A DNA stretch of 14,481 bases from an uncultured Faecalibacterium sp. (GTDB lineage: Bacteria; Bacillota; Clostridia; Oscillospirales; Ruminococcaceae), in the NCBI GenBank assembly GCA_937917475.1, contig CALDNF010000030.1, positions 1 through 14,481 on the forward strand, given 5' to 3'. The position numbers and the translations under genes were made by a program. Every line of letters starts with the position of its first letter. Position 1 is the first letter of the stretch. Positions 6,582 to 12,163 of the stretch are shown here, piece after piece. Under the pieces are notes generated by a model. The model ran no database searches. It was not told the origin of the DNA and worked only from the letters and a program-made list of their open reading frames with translations.

Positions 6582-6923
6582 CTACTCCTTTTCCAGTGCT
6601 GCTTTCATGCGGTCAAAGAAAAACTGAATCACCTTGCTGATCGTCTCATCGGTGATGGCCCAGCTGATGAGTCTGCCCCAGCGGCTTGCATCCAGCATGG
6701 CACGCAGCTTTGCGGCGACCCACGCCTTCCGCTCTGCGCCCCGCTTGGTGCCCTGAATCTCGTGTTCGGCCCGGGTGATGAGGTCGAGCACGGCACTCTT
6801 GACCGCTGCACCGTAGCCCAAGCGGATCAGGCCCAGCACCAGCGAGACCGCACCGGCCACGATCAGAACAAGGGCCAGCCATGCGGGAATGGTGGTGATG
6901 ATGCTGTTAACGAGCGTCTCCAT
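6582..6923 (-). CDS. Holin-like protein, LLH family type
   Basis: A 113-residue protein with one strong hydrophobic segment near the N-terminus (about 12-33, IPAWLALVLIVAGAVSLVLG). A charged helical tail follows (about 41-113) whose pattern, ITRAEHEIQGTKRG..RKAWVAAKL..ML, then a late amphipathic helix IQFFFDRMKAALEKE, recalls LL-H family phage holins. Holins form membrane lesions that time lysis and release the endolysin. It is the last gene of the late operon, overlaps the preceding gene by 17 bp, and has AAGGAG 9 nt before the ATG. The family call rests on pattern and position; a tail-module membrane accessory remains possible. Confidence 0.65.
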   Translation of the reverse strand: METLVNSIITTIPAWLALVLIVAGAVSLVLGLIRLGYGAAVKSAVLDLITRAEHEIQGTKRGAERKAWVAAKLRAMLDASRWGRLISWAITDETISKVIQFFFDRMKAALEKE

Positions 6924-7296
6924 GTGTTGTTACTCCTTCCGTCAGATAGGTGTCAATAGCTTCCTTGCTGGCCTGCATGGCCGCAACGTTGTTTCCGGTA
7001 AGCTGTGCTTCCAGCAGGGCCCGGACAGCCCGGAGATTGAGCCGGTTCACGGTGTCGATGTCCTCAAACCGGTGCAAATCCCGAGCAAGGGCCTGTGTGT
7101 GCTGAAGCTGGCCCTGCTCTAAAACGCCGATGCGCCGGTCGAGCTCGTCCATGCGCTTGTTCTGCGCATCATCCGGAGCCTGCGCCTTTTTAACGTACTT
7201 GTGGATGATGTCAAGCACCTTGTCCAGTGTCACCGCTCCGGCGCACACGCTGCCCAAAATGCCAAGCACCCAGATGAGAGCCTGTTTTTCTGTCAT
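6907..7296 (-). CDS. Small membrane/coiled-coil protein of the lysis cassette
   Basis: A 129-residue protein with a hydrophobic segment at about 7-24 (LIWVLGILGSVCAGAVTL), then a charged helical region with heptad-like spacing (about 45-75, MDELDRRIGVLEQGQLQ) and a further helical tail. This layout recalls XhlA-like haemolysin or holin-partner proteins that sit between endolysin and holin genes in Bacillota prophages, but I cannot assign the family firmly. Its ATG overlaps the endolysin stop (ATGA, 7293-7296), implying translational coupling, and its 3' end overlaps the holin-like gene. A role as a second holin, antiholin or holin partner is inferred from position and topology only. Confidence 0.55.
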   Translation of the reverse strand: MTEKQALIWVLGILGSVCAGAVTLDKVLDIIHKYVKKAQAPDDAQNKRMDELDRRIGVLEQGQLQHTQALARDLHRFEDIDTVNRLNLRAVRALLEAQLTGNNVAAMQASKEAIDTYLTEGVTTHGDAR

Positions 7297-7958
7297 GCGC
7301 CCTCCCGGAGACGGGTCAGGCCCTTCTTGCAGATGATGGCAGCGTAGTCCTTGTATGCGTGGCTCAGGTCAGCGTCGCCGGAGATGCCCGGGACACTGGC
7401 GGTGCTGGTATACTGCCACATCCCAAAAGACCATGCCGGAGTCGGCTTGTTGTCACGGTATGCAGCCAGCCACACGTCATACTTGCGCAGTGCAGCACCG
7501 CCCATGTACAAGCGTGTATTGCCAAAGTTCAGCCCGGTGTACAGCAGGACATAGAAGCCCCACCGCTCGATGGTCGCCAGCGCATATGCTGTCAGGTCGG
7601 TCAGTGCCTGCTTGCCAAGCTTGCGGAGCTTGTTATCCTCCACATCCACGCAGATGGGAAGCTCGAAGGTTTTGCCGGTCAGCGCAGTCTTGAGCAGAGC
7701 CAGCTCTGCGTCTGCGCCGGTATGCGAGACGGCGTAGGTGTAGTAGTACACGCCCACCGGCAGGCCCACCCGCTTGCACTCGGCATAGTTGCGCTCAAAC
7801 GTCGGGTCGATGTACAGGCCGTCTTTCCGGGTGGAAAGCTTGCGGTTGGTGGATACGGTCTTGAGCATCACACCATCAACTTTGCCGCTGGCCTTGACGG
7901 CATCCCAATCGATGCGGCCCTGCCACCGGGAAACGTCAAGAATGGTTTTATCCGACAT
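7293..7958 (-). CDS. GH25 family endolysin (N-acetylmuramidase)
   Basis: A 221-residue glycoside hydrolase family 25 lysozyme that cleaves the MurNAc-GlcNAc bond of peptidoglycan at the end of the phage cycle. Motifs include DVSRWQG (8-14), the catalytic DVE (105-107), WLAAY (163-167), WQYTS (181-185) and GDADLSHAY (194-202). Only the catalytic barrel is present: there is no LysM, SH3 or choline-binding tail and no signal peptide, so export would need a holin. I prefer the ATG at 7958, with AGGTG just upstream, over a GTG at 7967 that adds three residues. The start overlaps the XkdX gene by 11 bp, and the stop overlaps the next gene by 4 bp. Confidence 0.92.
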   Translation of the reverse strand: MSDKTILDVSRWQGRIDWDAVKASGKVDGVMLKTVSTNRKLSTRKDGLYIDPTFERNYAECKRVGLPVGVYYYTYAVSHTGADAELALLKTALTGKTFELPICVDVEDNKLRKLGKQALTDLTAYALATIERWGFYVLLYTGLNFGNTRLYMGGAALRKYDVWLAAYRDNKPTPAWSFGMWQYTSTASVPGISGDADLSHAYKDYAAIICKKGLTRLREGA

Positions 7959-8094
7959 ATGTTTCACCTACAATCTCTTTGTACTCGTCAGCGGTAATCC
8001 AACCTTTGCTTACGGCCTTTGCAACGGTTTCTTTGCTCCACATACGCAGGTCATAATACTTTTTGACGGACTCGTACTTTTTGCTGTGTGTCAT
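7948..8094 (-). CDS. XkdX family protein
   Basis: A 48-residue protein (MTHSKKYESVKKYYDLRMWS then KETVAKAVSKGWITADEYKE and IVGETYVG). It matches the XkdX family of PBSX-like and other Bacillota prophages: KKYYD, a helix, then the hallmark KGWIT.DEYKEI and a terminal GE.Y. XkdX proteins are encoded near tail-fibre genes and have no established biochemical role. GGAGG lies 8-9 nt before the ATG, inside the end of the preceding gene. Only one base separates it from that gene's stop (8096), and its 3' end overlaps the endolysin start. Its presence strengthens the tail-to-lysis transition assignment. Confidence 0.9.
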   Translation of the reverse strand: MTHSKKYESVKKYYDLRMWSKETVAKAVSKGWITADEYKEIVGETYVG

Positions 8095-8095
8095 A

Positions 8096-8440
8096 TCACA
8101 TACCCTCCAAATCCACATCGGTGCTCATGGCAAGATAATCGAGCTGTGCCTGCACCTTTGCCTTGAACAGTTCATCCGCAGGAATTTCCCGCAGGATAAA
8201 CCACCACTTGCCGTCCGGAGTGTCAGCAGGCTGCAAAATCTGCACCAGTTCGGCATCATGCAGCACGTCAGGGTAAGGCGAAGGCTCATCGCTTTCTCCG
8301 CTGGCGGTGATATGCACCTCAGAAAGGTTGCCGTCAAACATATCTGCGGTGATTTCAGTCGCAGATTTAAAATTGTTGCCGCTAAGCATCAGGTCGGTAA
8401 TGGTTTGACCGTCTGCAAGAGTAATGGTGTATGTAATCAT
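8096..8440 (-). CDS. Small phage protein between tail fibre and XkdX, function unknown
   Basis: A 114-residue acidic protein. The N-terminal half (1-50) is strand-rich, with the pattern ITYTITLADGQTITDLMLSG and later DMFDGNLSEVHI. The C-terminal half contains VLHDAELVQILQ, the aromatic run KWWFILREIPADELF (78-92) and a helical end KVQAQLDYLAMS. I do not recognise a named domain. Small proteins with similar architecture commonly sit between the fibre gene and xkdX in clostridial prophages, so a fibre-associated or assembly role is plausible but unproven. AAGGAG lies 5-6 nt before the ATG. It follows the tail-fibre stop by 52 bp, the longest gap in the late operon, and that gap holds the hairpin at 8462-8486. 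Confidence 0.75.
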   Translation of the reverse strand: MITYTITLADGQTITDLMLSGNNFKSATEITADMFDGNLSEVHITASGESDEPSPYPDVLHDAELVQILQPADTPDGKWWFILREIPADELFKAKVQAQLDYLAMSTDVDLEGM

Positions 8441-8461
8441 AAGTTCTCCTTTCTGCTCTCA

Positions 8462-8486
8462 ATCCTGCGGTACAAGCCCGCAGGAT
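8462..8486. repeat. Perfect 9-bp inverted repeat just after the tail-fibre stop codon
   Basis: ATCCTGCGG (8462-8470) and CCGCAGGAT (8478-8486) flank a 7-nt loop, 6 bp past the stop codon at 8493-8495. On the minus strand no T-tract follows, which argues against a Rho-independent terminator. A hairpin or cruciform at this position is a hallmark of DGR target genes; alternatives are an mRNA processing or attenuation element. Confidence 0.85.
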
Positions 8487-8490
8487 GTTC

Positions 8491-8506
8491 GATCAGCCGA
8501 TCAGCC
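8491..8506. repeat. Tandem 8-bp direct repeat at the tail-fibre stop codon
   Basis: GATCAGCC occurs twice in succession (8491-8498 and 8499-8506). It covers the stop codon and the last four codons of the tail-fibre gene, directly before the hairpin. Confidence 0.8.
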
Positions 8507-10259
8507 CGACAACAGGCCGAACGCCAATGATGGCAACGGAATTGTTGCAGCTCGAACCACCGCCGCTGTCAACACCCGCAAAATAGACTGCCGAGACGAC
8601 GTCTCGCAGCCAGTACCAGTTACGGTTGCAGATCAGCCACGGGGCAAGGTGGAACAAAGGCAGCTGGCTCTTGTCGATGGTGTAGTTACGGCAGGTGTTC
8701 CAAGGGTCAGTTGCACCGTCCGGCATGGGGCTGAACTGGCGGCCACCATAGACCATGTTCTCGTTCATCAGCTCCACCGTGCTGTCGTACCAGTCGGTAC
8801 CCGTCGGTGCGCCGTTGGTGACAGCGTTCACGAGATATTGACGGTGCTTCAAAATATGCGCTTCACCGAAAGCGTTATTGAAAAATTTCTTTGCCTGTGT
8901 CAGACCATTCACATACATATCACTACCAACATAGCCGCCAGCGGTGGTGTTTGTGGCGTTCATATGATAGTCGTACAAGTTGTTGCCCGGTACGAGCAGG
9001 GCGTGATGTTCCGTGCAGTTTGTGTCGCCACAGTTCAGATACCAGTCAAGGCCACCGATATAAATCGGGTTGTCCCCCACCATAAAATAATCGCCAACAA
9101 AAATGTCATCGAACGTTCCAGCCTTGATAGCAGCCAGCATGTCAGAAGAAGCAGAAGAGCCCAAATTTTTGAAACGTGGCGGCGCAGCGTTGTGTGCTGC
9201 TGCATTGCTTGGGATGCCGTAAGCGTTATAGCCGTCTGCCAGAATCAGAGGGCCAGTCAATGTGCCGCCTGTCAAATCGAGCTTTTTCCCAAGCAGCTCC
9301 TTCGTCTCATCTTTGGTGTAGCGGTCGCTCAATGCGTCGCCAGTTTTCTTCGCATCCGCCGGTGCGCCGTCAACGGACAGCGTCTTATCCGTTGAAACGA
9401 TGGCTGCGGCACGGTCAGCGGCGGCTTCTGCCGCCTGCTGGTTTTCCGCAGCCTTTTTCTGGCTTGCATCTGCCTGCGTGGCAGAGGCGGCTGCTTCACC
9501 GGCTTTGGTGGTAGCTGTGGCGGCCTGCTCCGCAGCCGTATCGGCGTTCTCTGTGGCCTTATCCGCCTGTTCTTTTGCGGTGGATGCACTTCCCGCTGCT
9601 GCCTGCTCACTGGTCTTGGAGTTCTCCTCACTGGCCGCAGCATTTGCCTCGCTCTGAGCGGCTGCGGTCTGGCTGGCGGCGGCTTTTTCAGCGGAGGCAG
9701 TAGCTTTTTCTTCCAGTGCATTGATGCGCTCTTTTGCACTTTTCAGCAGCTGGTCCGTGGGGATGTTGGTCACGCCGTCACGCACAATGCCGCACAGGCT
9801 CTCGTCCAGCCGGGTATCGGTGATCTGTCCGGTGGTAATGGTCGTGGAACCTGCCGGGCGGGTGATCTGGGCAAGGCAGAGGTCGTAGATCAGCTCGGTG
9901 CGGGAGATCGCCGGGGCGGTGGGTGTGCTGGATGCCGTGCCCTGCAGCACCTGCAAGCGGGCAGCCCGGGCTCCGGCATCGTAGCGCATCACAATGCGGT
10001 CAATGCGGGGAAGAGACTGGTCGGCCAGCGGCAGGGTCAGGGTGTCGGCTTCCCGCTTGGTGATGGAGTAACCGGTAAAGCGGCTGGGATGCACCCAGCC
10101 ACGGCCTGCTCCGACCGTGACATTCAGCCCGCCTGCGGCGGTTACCGGGAAATCCTCGTCGGAGCTGAACACGCCGCTGGTGAGGCCCGAGAGGTACGCC
10201 GCCACGTCGGCGGCATCGAAATCGTACCCATTGGCAGGGTACAGAACGATTTTGCTCAA
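8493..10259 (-). CDS. Tail fibre / receptor-binding protein with C-type-lectin-like C-terminus (candidate DGR target)
   Basis: A 588-residue protein. Residues 1-160 form an N-terminal structural domain that probably docks to the tail hub. Residues 170-288 are an Ala/Glu/Lys-rich coiled coil (repeated AAA, EKAAAS, EQAA motifs) likely forming a trimeric shaft. Residues 305-340 contain the GGTLTGPL fibre motif. Residues about 380-588 are an aromatic-rich globular head. The last 45 residues, CNRNWYWLRDVVSAVYFAGV then a Gly/Ser/Asn-rich stretch and GVRPVVGLIG, resemble the C-type-lectin variable segment of DGR target proteins such as Mtd. The start is TTG at 10259, supported by AAGGAG (10268-10273) 8 nt upstream, which overlaps the previous gene's stop. 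It likely binds the host surface and determines host range. No reverse transcriptase is in view. Confidence 0.85.
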   Translation of the reverse strand: MSKIVLYPANGYDFDAADVAAYLSGLTSGVFSSDEDFPVTAAGGLNVTVGAGRGWVHPSRFTGYSITKREADTLTLPLADQSLPRIDRIVMRYDAGARAARLQVLQGTASSTPTAPAISRTELIYDLCLAQITRPAGSTTITTGQITDTRLDESLCGIVRDGVTNIPTDQLLKSAKERINALEEKATASAEKAAASQTAAAQSEANAAASEENSKTSEQAAAGSASTAKEQADKATENADTAAEQAATATTKAGEAAASATQADASQKKAAENQQAAEAAADRAAAIVSTDKTLSVDGAPADAKKTGDALSDRYTKDETKELLGKKLDLTGGTLTGPLILADGYNAYGIPSNAAAHNAAPPRFKNLGSSASSDMLAAIKAGTFDDIFVGDYFMVGDNPIYIGGLDWYLNCGDTNCTEHHALLVPGNNLYDYHMNATNTTAGGYVGSDMYVNGLTQAKKFFNNAFGEAHILKHRQYLVNAVTNGAPTGTDWYDSTVELMNENMVYGGRQFSPMPDGATDPWNTCRNYTIDKSQLPLFHLAPWLICNRNWYWLRDVVSAVYFAGVDSGGGSSCNNSVAIIGVRPVVGLIG

Positions 10260-10271
10260 AAGATCATCTCC

Positions 10272-11279
10272 TTAAAGCTTGCGCCAGACCGGCGTACCCA
10301 GCCGCACGGTGCGGGTGGTGCTGTCGCTCTGGCTCTGGTAGATCACGTCGGCTACCCGGACGGTGGCCCTGTAGCCAAGCTCCGGAACGGTGCAGTAGGC
10401 CACATCGCCGGGGTGCAGGTTCTCCGCATCGATGGTCAGCTCAATGCTGCCGGTGCGCAGCTGGTCGAGGAGCTTATTCGTGCCCCGGGCCATGAGCCGT
10501 TCGAGGTAGGCTTCGCTCTTGTTGGTCTCGCCGTTTTCCTCATCGGGCTGCACGTCCCGGGCATCCACATAGAGTTCCCGCCGGTCTGCGCCGGTGGCAT
10601 CCAGCAGACCCACGGTGACGGTGGCCCGGCTGTCGCCCTCACCGGCTCCCTGCACAACGGCTACGTTGGCGTAGTCGTTGTCGCCAAAGGCCCACGCCGC
10701 CTGCTGTAAGTTGCCCCACTTGGTGCTGAACCGGTTGTTGGGGTCTGCCGTGGGGCGGTAGACTTCAAACAACAGCTTTTTGTCGGCATTTTTACCACTG
10801 AGCCGTACCCGGAAGCCCAGATCGCAGGCCGCCCCGATGGTCATCAGGTAGTCCATGACGCTGCCGCCGGAGGTCTGAGCGGTGTAGGTGGTATCAAAGC
10901 CCACCAGTTCTCCCAGCTCCAGTTTGGGCCATGGCTGCATCCCGGCCACAAGGCAGCGCATGGCGGATTCGGCGTTCTCGTTCTTCACAATGGCGGTCGA
11001 GACCCGCTTAGTGAAGATCCACGTTCCCGGAAAGCCGGTGACCACCAGATTGCTGTCGCTGTTCTCATTGCTCCGGTGGCAGATGCGCATGGGCACGTCG
11101 CTGTCGCTGCGGCGCAGCCAGCGGCCCTCCCGCAGCAGGGCAAGATTTTCCTCGGTGTGGCGGACTTCCAGCGTGAACTCGCCCTCGGTGTTGTAGGGTT
11201 CATCCCAATACAGGCTCACCCACACCTCGATGCAGCCCAGCCGGGCGAGGGTCAGCTCGTCCAGAACGTCCAGCGTCAT
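10272..11279 (-). CDS. Siphovirus ReqiPepy6 Gp37-like tail hub protein
   Basis: A 335-residue protein resembling the Sipho_Gp37 (ReqiPepy6 Gp37-like) family, which occupies the tail-tip hub position (Tal/gp27-like) in many Gram-positive siphoviruses. The N-terminus (about 12-60) has the WVSLYWDEPYNTEGEFTLEV pattern, followed by a GFPGTWIFTKRV segment (83-94). The C-terminal region contains IELTIDAENLHPGDVAYCTV and ATVRVADVIY, a typical hub beta-structure, ending in LGTPVWRKL. Its ATG overlaps the preceding gene's stop by 4 bp (ATGA, 11276-11279), and GGAGG lies 7 nt upstream. Neighbours on both sides are tail-tip genes. No clear protease or lysozyme domain is seen, so this is a structural hub rather than a tail endopeptidase. 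Confidence 0.82.
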   Translation of the reverse strand: MTLDVLDELTLARLGCIEVWVSLYWDEPYNTEGEFTLEVRHTEENLALLREGRWLRRSDSDVPMRICHRSNENSDSNLVVTGFPGTWIFTKRVSTAIVKNENAESAMRCLVAGMQPWPKLELGELVGFDTTYTAQTSGGSVMDYLMTIGAACDLGFRVRLSGKNADKKLLFEVYRPTADPNNRFSTKWGNLQQAAWAFGDNDYANVAVVQGAGEGDSRATVTVGLLDATGADRRELYVDARDVQPDEENGETNKSEAYLERLMARGTNKLLDQLRTGSIELTIDAENLHPGDVAYCTVPELGYRATVRVADVIYQSQSDSTTRTVRLGTPVWRKL

Positions 11280-12148
11280 GCGATCACCTCCGGCAGGATG
11301 CCCGAAACCATGGGATAAAAGCTCACCGTCACCTGCAAGTTGTCCTCGCCGCTGTCGGCGGTGGCCTTGAGCAGGTTGTCGCCGGGGGCCAGTTCCAGCA
11401 GGTCGGAGTCTTCATCCAGCAGGGCGAAGAGGTTCTCCTCGGTGCCGTTCTCCGTCCGCTTGACGGCCAGCTTGTCGGTGGTGGTGCGGTAGATTTCAAT
11501 GACCTGTCCGGGGGTCAGGGTGGTCAGGATGCGGATGCTCTGTCCGGTGACGATGTTCATGACAGACGGGTTGACCACCTCGCCGTCGCTCTTGAGGGTG
11601 GCGGTGAAAGGCACGGCCAAGGCCCCGGGGTTGCGTGCGTTCAGCCAGCCGATGGAAGTGCGCACGCCGAACCGGTGGGGCGTGCTGTAGTTGACCGGCA
11701 GGCGGAAGCCGGGCACAAAGCCGTTGATGCAGAAGCTCTGGGCCTGCAAATCGTACCAGAAGGGTTTGGGGCAGAACAGGAAGAAATCCAGCACCGGATA
11801 GGGGTGAATCTGTTTGGTGTAGGGGGTCTTGCTCAGGACGAACCGGCAGAAGTACTTGTCTTCAAAGTACATCGTGCCGCTGGTAAAGTAGGGCAGCTTT
11901 TCCAGCAGCAGGGCGGCGTCTGCGTCGCCGTGGCTGCTGTGGCAATGGATGATGAGCTCCCGGCTCACTCCGGCCACGCTCTGACGCTCGACGCTCACGC
12001 CCACCTGATTCACGCCCTGTGCGGTCTGCACCTCCACATCCACACCGTTGATGGGGTCAAGGGAGTAAGGCGTGCCGTAGTCCCACCCGATATCAAGGGC
12101 GGCTCCGGCATCCGTTACCAGCTGCAAATGGTCTTTTCGGAACGGCAT
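11276..12148 (-). CDS. Distal tail protein (Sipho_tail / Dit family)
   Basis: A 290-residue protein placed directly after the tape measure gene, the canonical Dit position. The N-terminal region (about 1-150) has the pattern of the Sipho_tail family: a short amphipathic start, IELIIHCHSS-like strand (ELIIHCHSS, 64-72), a compact loop with YFTSGTMYFEDKYFCRFVL, then VLDFFLFCPKPFWY at about 118-132, a hallmark of the first domain. The C-terminal half is beta-rich with GQSIRILTTLTPGQVIEI and a final VSFYPMVSGI. Dit forms the hexameric ring joining tail tube to hub and fibres. AAGGAGG lies 8 nt before the ATG, immediately after the tape-measure stop; coupling is likely. Downstream it overlaps the Gp37-like gene by 4 bp. 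Confidence 0.82.
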   Translation of the reverse strand: MPFRKDHLQLVTDAGAALDIGWDYGTPYSLDPINGVDVEVQTAQGVNQVGVSVERQSVAGVSRELIIHCHSSHGDADAALLLEKLPYFTSGTMYFEDKYFCRFVLSKTPYTKQIHPYPVLDFFLFCPKPFWYDLQAQSFCINGFVPGFRLPVNYSTPHRFGVRTSIGWLNARNPGALAVPFTATLKSDGEVVNPSVMNIVTGQSIRILTTLTPGQVIEIYRTTTDKLAVKRTENGTEENLFALLDEDSDLLELAPGDNLLKATADSGEDNLQVTVSFYPMVSGILPEVIA

Positions 12149-12163
12149 CTCAGTGCCCTCCTT

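Noticed and set aside
8462..8486. Reading the hairpin after the fibre gene as a Rho-independent terminator
   Set aside because: No T-run follows on either strand, and essential lysis genes lie downstream in the same operon without another visible promoter.
8592..8606. Inverted repeat CGAGAC-GAC-GTCTCG inside the fibre gene
   Set aside because: The stem is only 6 bp with a 3-nt loop and encodes the conserved RDVVS protein segment, so codon constraint explains it well enough.
8424..9395. 323-residue open frame on the plus strand opposite the tail fibre
   Set aside because: No domain and no ribosome site fit, and it opposes a coherent phage protein. It was checked for reverse-transcriptase motifs (YxDD, SQ) because of the DGR hypothesis and has none.
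9400..9760. Repetitive GC-rich stretch considered as a possible repeat array or CRISPR
   Set aside because: It encodes the Ala-rich coiled-coil shaft of the fibre protein. There are no regular identical repeats or spacers.
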